A DNA stretch of 64,000 nt from Heterohyrax brucei. Its lineage: Eukaryota > Chordata > Mammalia > Hyracoidea > Procaviidae. This document shows positions 21,090 to 31,239 of this stretch, piece by piece. The notes below the pieces were generated by a model that saw only the letters and a list, made by a program, of their open reading frames with translations, made no database searches and was not told the DNA's origin. The position numbers and the translations under genes are program-made. Where the stretch lies: contig CM053141.1 of assembly GCA_028571685.1 (NCBI GenBank), forward strand, positions 70,045,833 to 70,109,832, read 5' to 3'. Numbering within the stretch: the first letter of the stretch is position 1; every line of letters begins with the position of its first letter.

Positions 21090-22446
21090 ATCACTTGTTT
21101 ATGCATAGTCCTAAAGAGAGCACTGAAGACTAGATGAATTGTGGAATGACATTAAAGACATCATCCATGAAGAAAGGAAAGGGTCATTAAAAAGATAGAA
21201 AAGAAAGAAAAGACCAGACTGGATGTCAGAACAGACTCTGAAACTTGTTCTCGAATGTTGAACAGCTAATGCTAAAGGAAGGAATGGTAAAGTAAAAGAA
21301 TTGAGGATTTCAAAGAGCAACTCGAGAAGACAAAGGAAAGTATTATAATGACGTGTAAGGAGCTGGAAATAGAAAACTAAAAGGGAAGAACACTCTGCAT
21401 TTCTCAGTCTGAAAGAACTGAAGAAACAATTCAAGCTTTGAGTTGTAATAGTGAAGGATTCTACAGGAAAAATGTTAAATGACTCAGGAGTAATCAAAAT
21501 ACGAAGGAAGGAATACATAGAGTCATTATACCAGAAAGAACTGGTTGATGTTCAACCATTTGAAGAGACAGCATATTATCAGGAACCAGTGGTACTGAAA
21601 GAAGAAGTCAAAGCTGCCTTGAAGCCATTGGTGAAAAACAAGGCTCCGGGAATGGATGGAATATCAATTGAGATGTTTCAACAAATGGATGCAGCACTGA
21701 AAGTGCTCACTTGTCTATGCTAAGAAATTCAAAGGACAGCTACCTGACCAGCTGACTGGAAGAGATCCACATTTATGCATATTCCCCAGAAAGAGGATCC
21801 AACCAATTGTGGAAATGATATGAAAAATACTAATACCAGAAACAAGTAAAATTTTGCTAAATAACATTCAAAAGTGACTGGAACAGTATGTTGACAGGAA
21901 ACTGTGACAAATTCAAGCTTGATTCAGAAGAGGACATGGAACCAGGGATATCATTGCTGATGTGCTGATGTCAGATAGATCCTGGCTGAAAGCAGAGAAT
22001 GTCAGAAAGTTGTTTACCTATGTTTCATTGACTTTGCAAAGGCATTCGACTGTGTGGATTACAACAAATGATTGATAACATTGCGGAGAATGGGAATTCC
22101 AGAACATCTAATTAGACTGCCAAAAGAATAAACTATTATAGTCCGGAAGAAGTACAACTAGAGTGCTCCTTGGAAGCAGTGATGGCAAGACTAAATGTCA
22201 CATACTTTGAACAAGTTGTCAGGAGGAGTCAGTCCTTGGAGTAGGACATCATGCTTGATAGAGTAGAGGATCAGTGAGAAAGAGAAAAACCTTCAATGGG
22301 GTGGACTAACACAGTGGCTGTAACAAGGGGCTTAAGCATAAAATCAGTTGTGGTGATGGTGACTGGGCAGTGTTTCATTCTGTTGTGTTTGGGGTCGCTT
22401 TGGGTTGTAAACCACTTGACGGCATCTAACAACAACAACAACAAAG
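21090..22446 (+). mobile_element. RTE-clade LINE, broken, with RT remnant and (AAC)n tail
   Basis: A degenerate sense copy. The frame 21451-21723 carries the RTE/BovB-like RT segment 'nkapgmdgis' at residues 63-72. Further frames hold 'frrghgtrdiiadv' (about 21927-21968) and the RT motif A 'fidfakafdcvd' (about 22024-22059), each in a frame with stops. The 3' end reads 'cttgacggcatctaacaaca' with (AAC)n. The endonuclease domain and most of the RT palm are not intact; the element cannot encode a working protein. Frames on the minus strand (21111-21518) are shadows. Confidence 0.85.
21451..21723 (+). pseudogene. RTE reverse transcriptase fragment
   Basis: 90-codon remnant of the RTE polyprotein. 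RTE proteins have an apurinic-type endonuclease followed by reverse transcriptase and act by target-primed reverse transcription. Only the segment just N-terminal to the palm is readable here ('kaalkplvknkapgmdgi', residues 54-71); the next RT motifs lie beyond the stop, in other frames. Short, decayed, no start signal of its own. Confidence 0.75.
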
Positions 22447-22988
22447 TGTCTTAGGCAGGCTTCTAGAGAAGCAAAACCGGTAACACATACAAGGTATGTA
22501 CAAGGAAAGATTTATATAAAAGAAACAGTTCATGCAATCCTAGAAACTAAACCTTCCCAAGCTGTGGTACACGCCTCACACAGCCATGGGAGCTGATAAC
22601 CCTAAAGTCTGCAGGTCAGAGCCTAGAGTTCTAAATCACAGGCTTTATAGGTTGGCCAACCCAAGCTGGCAGGTGAGGATGCAGGGTTTCTGCTGACTCA
22701 CAGAGCTGCCGGGGCTGGTGAACCCAGGACCTACAGGCCGGGGAACAGGACTCTCTCACTTGCTGGCTGTAAGTGTCAATGAATCCAGCAGCTGCTAGTT
22801 CAGGTCCATGAACCAGACACACAAAAAGAGGACAGCAGGAGCTGCTGGCCATTGAGCAGACAGGAAGTAAGTGGTGGAAGGCAGAGAGATGAGAGCTGAG
22901 GGGAAGGAAGCCACCACAGGCCCCGCCTTGCCAACTGATACAGCAGAGTCATTGTCCAGCCAAGCTGACACAGTCTTAAAACCACAGT
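22447..22988 (-). mobile_element. ERVL/MaLR-type LTR, antisense
   Basis: Starts 'tgtcttaggcaggcttctag' right after the RTE tail and ends near 'cagtcttaaaaccacagta'. Its complement matches 43171-43670 over nearly all its length ('ggggcctgtggtggcttcc', 'gccagcagctcctgct', 'tcctgggttcaccagc'). Confidence 0.75.
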
Positions 22989-23182
22989 ACAAAGAGAGTA
23001 CAGATTAGTCCTTATTTTGTGCAAAACTAAGGGTAACAGTGGACTTATGCTTGGAGACAGAATTAAGAGACAAAATGGCACAGATCATGCTCAAGATGTA
23101 ACCATTTAATTTACTTACTCTTGTCTGTTGCATTATGAGGAACTAACTGGATGTTGGGTTAAATTCTATGAAGCACATTGTC

Positions 23183-23346
23183 TTTTTTTTAATTTTGATG
23201 TTTTTCATTGTTTGAAGTGAAAGTTTCCCGTTACAGTCTAATTGTACATATAAAAACTTACACACACTTTGCCATGTGACCTTTGCTACTCTTCCCACAC
23301 TGTGACAGTACACTTCTCCCCTCCACGCTGTACTTCCCAACGTTGA
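23183..23346 (-). mobile_element. afrotherian L1 3' end, antisense, short
   Basis: Starts in T8 then 'gtttgaagtgaaagtttccc' and 'ctgtgacagtacacttctcc', equivalent to 55540-55640. Only ~160 bp retained. Confidence 0.6.
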
Positions 23347-23365
23347 TATTTTTTGCTTCAGCAGA

Positions 23366-23876
23366 TGTCTTAGTTAAATAATACTACTGTAATACAAATA
23401 CCACAAATGGGAAGTTTTAAAGAACAGAAATTATTTTTCTCAGTTCAAAGTCTGAATGTAGGGTGCGGCTGTAGTGGGAGGTCCTTTCTCGTTGGTAGTC
23501 CTGGAAGTTCCTTAGCATTCCTTGGCTTCTGTCTCCCCTGCATATATGTGTCTCTGTGTCTGTTCTGCTTTTTTGTAACTAAGAATTGATTAGGTTTATG
23601 ACCCACCCTACTCTGATACGATCTCATTAACACAACAAAACCCTATTTCCCAACAGAGTCATGTTTATAAGTACCCAAACAAAAAACTACACTTGTTGCC
23701 ATCCAATCAATTCCAACTCATAAGGACTCTATAGAACACAGTAGAACTGCCCCATAGGGTTTCCAAGTAGTAATTGGTGGATTTGAGCTGCTGACCTTTT
23801 GGTTAGCACCAGGTACAGAGGGTAGGCTTTCAACACATATTTTAATGAGACACAATTCAATCCATAATGGCAGGTA
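23366..23876 (-). mobile_element. MLT1-like LTR, antisense, split by an AfroSINE
   Basis: Left part 'cttagttaaataatactact' to 'gtcatgtttataagtac', right part 'gggtaggctttcaacaca' to 'cacaattcaatccataatgg'. Same subfamily as 7503-7914. Confidence 0.75.
23674..23810 (-). mobile_element. AfroSINE, head truncated, in an LTR
   Basis: Antisense copy from 'acccaaacaaaaaactacac' to 'ttttggttagcacc'; the tRNA-like 5' end is missing. Confidence 0.88.
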
Positions 23877-23905
23877 TTTGACTCATTTGGGTTCAGGCCA
23901 CAAGT

Positions 23906-23923
23906 TCTAAATAGTCTTTGATA
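23906..23923. repeat. left copy of 18-bp target-site duplication
   Basis: Reads 'tctaaatagtctttgata'; identical to 26114-26131. Together they bound the 2190-bp L1-type insertion. Confidence 0.9.
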
Positions 23924-24160
23924 TAGTATGTTACATCTTTGTTGTGCTTTATGGCTGCCCTAAGATCCCTCTTAATAAACCATACATCAACCCAATTTTA
24001 ATTACTACCAGTCTTGTCATCTTCCTCTCCATCTGGAAGGACTACAATGGTGTAGTACATCCCTCTTTTTAATATGATGGCACCATAGTTATCATGATAA
24101 TCACTGTGATTGAATTTGGAGTCTTCCCTAACTGAGTAGAATTCTGAATAATGTGTTGTT
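23924..24160 (-). other. 3' segment of the ORF1-only insertion, origin unclear
   Basis: Lies between the ORF1 stop and the target duplication. Not recognised as L1 ORF2 or as the afrotherian L1 3' UTR seen elsewhere in the window. A minus-strand frame is open from about 24213 to 24001, which could be chance. No A-run at its 3' end. Confidence 0.5.
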
Positions 24161-24598
24161 CTAAAATATAAAGTTAGTGGTTTTGTTCTTGTAAGCCAAA
24201 GCCAAGAATTCTTTCAGCATTTCTTGTAGTTCTGGTTTTGTTTTTACAAAGTCTCTGAGTTTCTGTTTGTCTGGAAATGTCTTAATTTCATTTTCATGTT
24301 TGAAAGATAGTTTTGCAGGATATATAATTCTTGGTTGGAAGTTCTTCTCCTTCAAGGCTTTGAATGTGTCATGCCACTGTCTCTGTGCCAGCATGGTTTC
24401 TGCTGAGAAATCTGATGAAAGCCTACAGGGTTTCCCTCTGAATGTTAGCTTTGCTTTGAGTCTTGCTGTCTTTAAGAGTTTCTGCTTATGTTTCATTTTG
24501 TTAAGCTTGGTTATAATATGTCTTGGAGTCTTTCTTTTGAGATCTGTATTGGGTGGCATACGATATGCATCTGGAATATCTATATTCTTTTCCTTCAT
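24161..24598 (-). pseudogene. L1 ORF1p, C-terminal half (RRM and CTD)
   Basis: 146-codon piece of the L1 RNA-binding chaperone ORF1p, which trimerises and coats L1 RNA. Family wording is clear: 'tprhiitklnk' opening the RRM-like part, then 'lssdfsaetmlaqrqwhd', 'falkeknfqpriiypakls', and 'fpdkqklrdfvktkpelqe' in the C-terminal domain. The reading continues upstream of the annotated ATG (with 'nnlqligvpeqd', about 24690-24655) to an in-frame TGA near 24707. The opposite-strand frame 24267-24689 is a shadow. Confidence 0.92.
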
Positions 24599-24723
24599 GA
24601 TTTCTGGGAAGTTTTCTGTCAGCAGCTCAGCAGCGATACTCTCTGTGTTCTCAGATGTCTCATCCTGTTCAGGGACTCCAATTAATTGAAGATTGTTCCT
24701 CTTAATAGAGTCTCACATGCTTC

Positions 24724-25128
24724 TTAATGCTTCTTCATTTTTCTTCTTTTTTCTGATTTCTGCTCAGAGACCCTGGCATCAGTAGCCGTGTCTTCCAAGT
24801 CAGAAATTCTTTTTTCCATTTGTTGCATTCTGTTTTCTTGGCTTTGAATGGAAGTTTCTGTGTCTTTGATTTTGTTCTTGATCTGCTGGATTTCAGAGTA
24901 CTGGTGTTCCATCAGATTGGACAGCTTGCTTAATTCTTCCTTTTGTTCTGCTGCATTTTGTATGAGGTCTAGAAGGGCTCTGTATATAATCCTTTTGTAT
25001 TCACCTTCTGATGATTTCAGAAAAGTTTCTTCATTTGGAAAACTCCTTGATTGTTTTGTTTGGGAGCCTTCTGAAGCCGTGGGTAATTTCTTGTATGCCA
25101 CAAGTGTCTGTTGCTTTTTGGGTCCCAT
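24724..25128 (-). pseudogene. L1 ORF1p, N-terminal half (coiled coil)
   Basis: Starts 'mgpkkqqtlvaykklp' after the 5' UTR and runs 134 codons. Residues ~60-120 form a heptad-rich coiled coil ('lsklsnlmehqyseiqqikn', 'meqmekrisdled'-like) as in ORF1p trimers. The frame is lost near 24724 by a frameshift, then a TGA near 24707 follows in the continuing frame. Mild damage compared with other L1 pieces here. Confidence 0.88.
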
Positions 25129-26113
25129 GTGAGTAAGTAGAGGCTGGGAGAGATACTGTGAGGATGGACTGCAGATGTTTTTCTAGGCAGGCTTAAAATG
25201 TAAAACAAAAGGTATCTGACTACTTCCCAAGTCAGTCAGATTTTCAGGTGTAGAGGTCCCTCTTCCCAAATGGCAAAGTAAGCACCTCTGTATCCAACCC
25301 CAGATGATACGAACCAGTTCAAAATACAGCAATGCTGCTGCCCTGTTGGCCTCTGCTGACAGGGCCCAGCTTTAGGTGACACTGTGTAAACTGGTAGAAA
25401 AGCGCTCTCCTGTGGGCAGGCTCTGGCTCCCAAGGTAAGAAATAGGTCCAGCTGTGGCAACCATATCTAAGATGGTGCCCTCCACACAGTTGGTGGTTAG
25501 AGGGGCTAAAGGTGCTGAGAGGTGATGAGTCCTTTGCCTCTGTTGCTGGGCCCCCATCATAGGCGACACTGTGTAAACTACTGCTTTTCTGTCAGAGAAG
25601 CGCTGTCCTCTTTGCAGGCGCTGGCCCCCAAGCTAAAAATTAGGTCCTGCTAAAATCTCTGTATCCAATACAGCGTCCCGCACACAGGCATTGCGGTTCC
25701 GTACAAACCACACTGTGGCAGAGATAAAAAGAGAGGCCCAAAGTGGCTAGATGAACAGAGTCCTAAGCCTGGCTCTCAAAGTATGGCAATTTCACCTGCC
25801 TATCCAACCAGCAGTGCGTCTGAGACTAGCCTCTAGGGAAGACCCAGCTCCACCTGCTGGCCAAGACAGAGAAAAAAAAATCACAATGACCTGTTACCTT
25901 CAGTCCGTGAGAGCCAGGGCTAGCCAGGAGTGGGAGTCAGCGAAAGAGAGGAGGTTTCTCGTTCAGTGGTATGAAGTCCAAATTAACAGCCCTGTGCCTT
26001 TTCCTGGGGCTCACTAGGTGACCAGAAGGCTTCATCTGACTATCAGTTCAAGTCTTGGTTTCCAGAGGGATATAGGGAGACGTGTGCTTAGTCTGCCATC
26101 TTGACTCTACCCC
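25129..26113 (-). promoter_or_regulatory. L1 5' UTR with tandem monomer-like units
   Basis: GC-richer leader upstream of ORF1. The motif 'gacactgtgtaaact' occurs at 25378-25392 and 25565-25579, and 'gcgct' plus 'ggctcccaag'/'ggcccccaag' follow in both, giving units of about 187-198 bp. Tandem units are how some mammalian L1 promoters are built. L1 5' UTRs carry an internal Pol II promoter; activity here is inferred. Confidence 0.7.
26095..26103 (-). promoter_or_regulatory. YY1-type site at the L1 5' end
   Basis: The minus strand reads 'caagatggc' about 11 bases inside the element start, the position and wording of the YY1 site that sets the start of human L1 transcripts. A second similar site (aagatggtgcc, plus strand) is at 25469-25479. 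Confidence 0.65.
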
Positions 26114-26131
26114 TCTAAATAGTCTTTGATA
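26114..26131. repeat. right copy of 18-bp target-site duplication
   Basis: Reads 'tctaaatagtctttgata'; pairs with 23906-23923. Confidence 0.9.
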
Positions 26132-26659
26132 GGTTGCAGTTCCTTTTCAAAGCTTTTGCATTGTTGTTTGGATCTGTGCTGTGTGTGCTACCCACTGGCT
26201 AGGGTGGACTTGGGCAATAGTTTACCCTTTAGTTTGTCTTTCAAAGTCTTTGTATGCCCTCCCTCTTGGGAATTAGCTGCTCTGATTAGAGAAGAAGTTT
26301 CTCCCTTCCACAGTTTATATTAAAGTTCAGTCTTTGTGTTGTTTAGTCCTATGGGTTTTGATAAATATATAAGGCCATATACCCAGCATTACAGTATCCT
26401 GTAGGATAGTGTCATTCTCAAAAATGCCTGGAACTCTACTCCCTCATCCTTGCCCATTTACCTCCACTTGAATGCCTGGCAACCACTGATCTTCTCACTG
26501 TCTCTATAGTTTTGCCTTTCCCAGAGCATCATGTAGTTGGGCTCATCTAGTCAACAGCTTTTTCAGACTGGCTTCTTTCGCTAACGATAGGCATTTAAGG
26601 TTTTTCCATATCTCTTCACAGTTTGATATGTCATTTCTCTTTATTACTTATTAGCATTC

Positions 26660-26753
26660 CGTGAAAACTTTATGCAGTAGTCTTCTCTGTCCTACAGGGT
26701 CACTTTGAGTTGGAATTGACTGGAAGACAGGTTTTTTTTTTTTTTTTTTTTTT
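26660..26753 (+). mobile_element. AfroSINE 3' part with T23 tract
   Basis: 'gaaaactttatgcagtagtc' to 'attgactggaagacaggt', then a run of 23 T at 26731-26753. 5' truncated. Confidence 0.85.
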
Positions 26754-27087
26754 ACTAATTTGTATGGATATACTATTCTGTGATGTAATCATTCATCTAT
26801 TGAAGGACATCTTATTTGCTGTCAATTTTTGGCACTTATGACTAGAGCTGCTATAGCCACTCATATGCAGGTTTTATGGGAACATATGCTTTTATTTAGG
26901 GAAAGATGTAGGAGTGTGATTGCTAATTCTATGCTTAGCTTTTTAAGAAACTGCCAGATTGCTTTCCACAGCGGCTGAACTATTTTGCATTCCCAGCAGA
27001 AATGAATGAGTGCTCTTGTTCCATGCAATTGCCTACATTTAGTGCTGTCAGTGTTTTAGATTTTAGCCATTCCATTAGGCGTGTAGA

Positions 27088-27292
27088 AGTCATTAGGTGG
27101 CACAAATGTTCAATTTGACTACTAACCAAATGTTTGGTGGTTTGAATCTACCCAGAGGCATCTCCTAAGAAAAACTTGCTTTTGAAAGATTACAGTCTTG
27201 AAAACCCTGTGTGGCTCAGTTCTACATGCACATACAAGGTCATTGTCATGAGTCCCAACTGATTCCTTGCTTAGTGGTTTAATTTTTTAACT
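27088..27292 (+). mobile_element. AfroSINE, long-body variant, inside L1
   Basis: 'gactactaaccaaatgtttg', 'ggtttgaatctacccag' (B-box region), extra block 'acttgcttttgaaagattac', then 'gaaaaccctgtgtggctc' and 'catgagtcccaactgattcc'. Confidence 0.75.
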
Positions 27293-27640
27293 TTTTGATT
27301 TAATAGGTACCCAGTGGTATCTCATTGTTATTTTCACTTGTAGTTCTCTAAAGACGTATGTTGTTACATTTTTGTATGCTTATCTGCCATCTATGCATCT
27401 CCTTTGGTGATGTTCAGACTTCTGGTCCATTTTTTAATGGAATGTTTGCTTACTGTTGAGTTTTAAGTGTTCCTTTTACGTTTTGGATACCAGTCCTTTT
27501 TTAGATATGTGTTTTACAAATATTTTTTGTCAGTTTTTTCCTTCACTTCATGATGTCTTTTGCAGAGCAGATGTTTTAAATTTAATGAAGTCCCATTTGT
27601 CAATATTTTTTCCTCTGATGGATTATGCTTTTGATTTTCT

Positions 27641-27978
27641 GTTCTTCTTCTTCTTTTTAAGGGTCCTTAAGCAACTTCTCTTTGCATTCTGTCCAGGTTC
27701 TACAGCTACATTCAGTGGAAGAGATAGGGTAGACCATGCTTTCTCCATTTTATCCAAAACTGGAACCTCAATTGTTGTTTTTTTATCTTTAAGTTTTGGG
27801 TAGTTCATTACACAGCAATAGAAAACTGATACACTCTCAACTTTCTCTAACACTTTCTTTTTTAAAATTATATTTTTACAAGCTGAAACTCATACTAAAA
27901 AAAATCTTCTTAAAAATACATCACAATGTTGGTAACTAAAGAAAGCTATAAAGAAGAATTTAATGTGTAATCCCATTA
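27641..27978. other. unassigned; possible LTR end
   Basis: 'cacagcaatagaaaactgat' near 27812 resembles the 3' end of an ERVL-type LTR. The rest is AT-rich. Confidence 0.3.
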
Positions 27979-28035
27979 CCAAACCAAAACTCATTGTTAA
28001 TGAGCCAATTCCAGCTCATAGTGACCCCATGATCC
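27979..28035 (-). mobile_element. AfroSINE fragment
   Basis: 'accaaaccaaaactcattg' to 'agctcatagtgacccca', only the 3' part of an antisense copy. Confidence 0.75.
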
Positions 28036-28481
28036 CACTGCTCAGAAAAAAGCATTGTTAATCTTTATATTTTGATGTTGTCTCTTTCAGTATGTTTTCT
28101 TTGTGAGCACATACACAATAAGAATCACAATGTATGTAAAATTTAATAGTCAACTTTTTAATTCATTGAGTTTCCCTGAATACTATTAAAATACAGGTAA
28201 AATATTTTAACCTGATTTCAAGTATTGTGAAGTCGTTGCTGAAACGCTGAAAAAGAGAAAATCATGAAGAATAAAGTAAAAAAAGTACATGTAGCCCTAC
28301 CACCCAACGACTATTCTTAACATTTTGATGTATGCTCTCCCAGTCTTTTTAAAGTTTGTGTATATAAACTAGTATGTATACTACTTGGAAACTTGCTTTT
28401 TAATCTTTGGATAACTAGTGAACATATTTAATGATCGAAAACACAGTTTCAAAGATTGCATTATATTCTTTTGCATGAATA
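28036..28481. other. unassigned AT-rich DNA
   Basis: Nothing recognised; possibly decayed L1. Confidence 0.3.
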
Positions 28482-29048
28482 TGAGATCTGTCAATGAAGT
28501 CCAATTGTTGTAAAAATTAAGAAAAAAGGCTACATACCTCATTACTGAATGTCACTATGATTGCCTTCAAAGTACTCCCCTTGGAAGGCTATGCATTGAT
28601 GCTGGTGCCTAGTCCACCCCTCAAAGCAATTTTGGAACTCTTTGTGGAATGGTCATTGTATACAGTGGCATGTTGGCAAGCTCATGAATTTAATGATATA
28701 GTTATCTTTGAAGGAATTTTCAGCCAGTAAGCAAATAACTGTGTTGGAATGCCCTCCCTACTCATCTGATCTGACTCCCAGTGAATTTTTTCTGTACCTG
28801 AAGATAAAGGAAATACTGAAAGGAAGACATTTTAATGACAGGATGTCAAAGGCAATAAATACGATGGCAACTCTGATGGCCATTACAGAAAAAACGCTCC
28901 AAAATTGCTTTGTAGGGTAAACTAGATGCTGGTGTCAGTGCGTGTCTTCCTAAGGGGAGTACTTCAGAGGTGACTGTAGTGATGTTCAGCAATGAGATAT
29001 GCAGCACTTTTCCTAGGAGGAGTTCGCAAACTTAATTGTCAGTCCTTG
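28482..29048 (+). mobile_element. mariner derivative with long inverted arms (copy 2)
   Basis: Same architecture as 20067-20615: left arm about 28482-28655, right arm about 28885-29048, TA on both sides. The plus frame 28708-28920 shows the transposase motif 'ecppyssdltpseffly', a mariner signature just before the third acidic residue region, then 'fnd...ktlqncfvg'. More decayed than copy 1, but the same inner junction is shared, so the two descend from one rearranged parent. Confidence 0.82.
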
Positions 29049-29800
29049 TATATCAGAATACATGAAATTATCAGAAATTATTGGAAATTTAAGTTGCGTA
29101 TAGTTTTTCCTTTTTTTAGGAAAATGTAATTAATGTTCTCAGTGTTCACGGAAGTGACTCTTTTGTACATCCTTATTTTTATTCATAGGATAAATCCTCA
29201 CACATAATAACAAGGACAAGGACATTTTCTGGTTATTGCTACATTGTCCTTAAGGAAGGGCATTCCTATCTAGAATATTAACATATCCTGCACTTTTGCC
29301 AAATTAAGTATCATGCCATATATTTTCTGATCTGGTAGGTAAATTAGAAATTTTTTCATTTAATTACTATTTTGTGTATACCACTGAGGATATTATGCTA
29401 AGGTTTTGAATAGTAATATTTCACAATTGGGTGAATATTCTAATATTGGATTTTGAAAATTATTAAACATGATTCTGACATGAATGTGTTTGGTATGGGC
29501 ACTCTCTCTCGTCTTAGACTTTCCCACAATTCTAATAATTTCTCTAGTCTAGATTCTTAGAGTGGGGTTACAGGATCAAAGCAAAGATAATTAACTTTTT
29601 CCTTTTTTTCCAGCAGTTACATGTATTCTGATTATTCAAGCAATACTTGTACTGCACAGGCCATTTACAAAATTGTATTAAGAAGGAGAAACCACCTTGT
29701 GGCAGAGATGGCTCACTGCTCACCAAAATTCTCGCTCCTTTGCCCAGCTCCTGCCTTCCATCTCCTGCACCCAGGTGTGGCCAGTGGAGTGTGACTTTTT
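29049..29800. other. unassigned AT-rich DNA
   Basis: No repeat or gene recognised. Confidence 0.35.
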
Positions 29801-30090
29801 TTTTTTTTTAACTTTTTATTAATTACAGTAAAAGAATAAAATTTCTAACATCTATCAATTATCTCATCTATGAAAAACCCTCAGCCCCCCATCCACCCAT
29901 GTAGCCAACACAGTCATTTTCTTCTATGGATAATTCTCTTGTTAAGTCCTTACAACAGGGGTCTCGTGCAAAATCTGTCCTTTTGACATTGATTGATTTC
30001 ACTCAGCATGATCTCTTCCAAATGAGACCATGTTATGAGATGTTTTCTAAAATTGTCATTGTTTTTTATCATAGCATAGTGTTCCATTGA
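29801..30090 (-). mobile_element. L1 3' end, antisense, with T-run
   Basis: T14 at about 29798-29811 followed by 'aactttttattaattacagt', then 'catgatctcttccaaatgag' and 'catagtgttccattgagtat', an antisense L1 3' UTR. Confidence 0.65.
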
Positions 30091-30099
30091 GTATGCAGT

Positions 30100-30292
30100 C
30101 TGGCGCTTCCTTAAAAACCTGGAGATAGATATACCATTTGATCCTGTAATTCTCCCGCTTGTAATTTATCCTTCAGAAACAAAGATTATCACATGAACAG
30201 ACACATGTACACGAATGTTTGTTGCAGCACAGTCCACAATAGCAAAACGTTGAAATCAACCCTGATGCCCGTTAACAGATAAATGGATAGGC
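30100..30292 (+). mobile_element. L1 ORF2/3' UTR fragment, sense
   Basis: 'aaaacctggagatagatata', 'ccatttgatcctgtaattct', 'gttgcagcacagtccacaat', 'agataaatggata': the sense L1 3' ORF2 text. It faces the antisense piece next to it, so the two are separate or inverted fragments. Confidence 0.7.
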
Positions 30293-30780
30293 CTAGACTC
30301 TTTGTGCTTTCTCTATGATCTGCTGGAGGGATGCAGATGATAGTAGGTCCCAAAGGGTGTGAAGAGTCACCAGATGGAAAAAGTCCCATTCTGTCATCTG
30401 TGCAGGGAGGACGGCATTTCCTGGTCAGGAACACCTCAGTCATGAACCGGGTATAAGCTCCATGTCTTTTAGCCAACAGACATTTGGTGATTTAGTTTTT
30501 TAAAGAGTCGCTGTTTATGTTTTATGTCTTCTCTCAGTTTTTTTTCTGAAAGTTTTTTGGTCCTTAGTTCAGATCAGGGAACTTTCAGAAATGTTTCACG
30601 TTAAGGGTGGCTTTCTCGGCACTTTTTCCCCGTAATTGTATTCTTAAGAATTTTCTTAGACCAGCCTACCAAAAAAACAAAGACAAAGACAAAAACATTG
30701 TCATCAGTGACAATCTTTTGGATATTTTTTCTTTCTTTCCTTTTTTTTTTTTAAAATAAAGCTGTCAAGTTTTCGAGATT
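30293..30780. other. unassigned DNA
   Basis: Nothing recognised. Confidence 0.3.
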
Positions 30781-30784
30781 TCAA

Positions 30785-30845
30785 ATTTCAATGTCCTTGC
30801 ACACAGTAATAGCTTAATAAATACCTATTGAATGAATGTCAGATG
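30785..30845 (+). repeat. L2/MIR-type 3' tail
   Basis: 'agcttaataaatacctattg' followed by 'aatgaatg', a CORE/L2 tail. Confidence 0.5.
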
Positions 30846-31239
30846 ACTTCTAATCCCAATGGTCAGAATAGTTGCCAAAATTCATTTCAAATTTGGCACA
30901 ACTTGGCCCTGTATTAACCAATCTTTCTTGAAGAGCTGGATTGTTTTCAGAACCACAGATGTCTTTTCCGATACTTCCAAGTCCTGTCATTATCCCGTGA
31001 TCTTACGACACCTAATTGTGGTGTTGTTTGGAACACTACCCACTTCACCATCTGAGCTTGCCTGGCATCCCAGCCTCCAGGCTGACCTCTGCTGCAGATC
31101 AGTCTTCATTCATTCATTCATTCACTTAGTCATTCACCAAATAATCTATTCAGCGTGTACTACAGACTGGCACATACCATGTACTAGATGTTTGGGTTAT
31201 ATACAGTAGGGAACAAAATAAATATTTCTCTCCTCATGG

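Larger units (their letters stand above)
23924..26113 (-). mobile_element. ORF1-only L1 insertion (HAL1-like), full 5' end
   Basis: Bounded by a perfect 18-bp duplication. Read on the minus strand it starts 'ggggtagagtcaagatggca', like the start of other mammalian L1s with a YY1-type site. It has about 0.98 kb of 5' UTR with two partial tandem monomers, then ORF1 (25128 to 24161, one frameshift and one stop), then about 240 bp before the duplication. No ORF2 is present and no clear poly(A) tail. HAL1 elements (half-L1) are known to carry ORF1 only; whether this is one, or an internally deleted or chimeric L1, needs comparison with other copies. Confidence 0.8.
26132..27640 (-). mobile_element. 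old L1 (L1M-type) 3' region, antisense
   Basis: Contains the standard antisense L1 3' wording: 'ggcaaccactgatcttctca', 'catttaaggtttttccatat', 'gaaactgccagattgctttc', 'tgcattcccagcagaaatga', 'taggtacccagtggtatctc', 'tactgttgagttttaagtgt', 'aatgaagtcccatttgtcaa'. AfroSINE-type insertions interrupt it at 26660-26753 and 27088-27292. Confidence 0.85.

Noticed and set aside
21111..21518. 135-codon frame on the minus strand
   Set aside because: It is the antisense shadow of the RTE copy, whose plus strand shows RT motifs.
24267..24689. 140-codon frame on the plus strand
   Set aside because: Shadow of L1 ORF1 on the minus strand, which matches ORF1p over its length.
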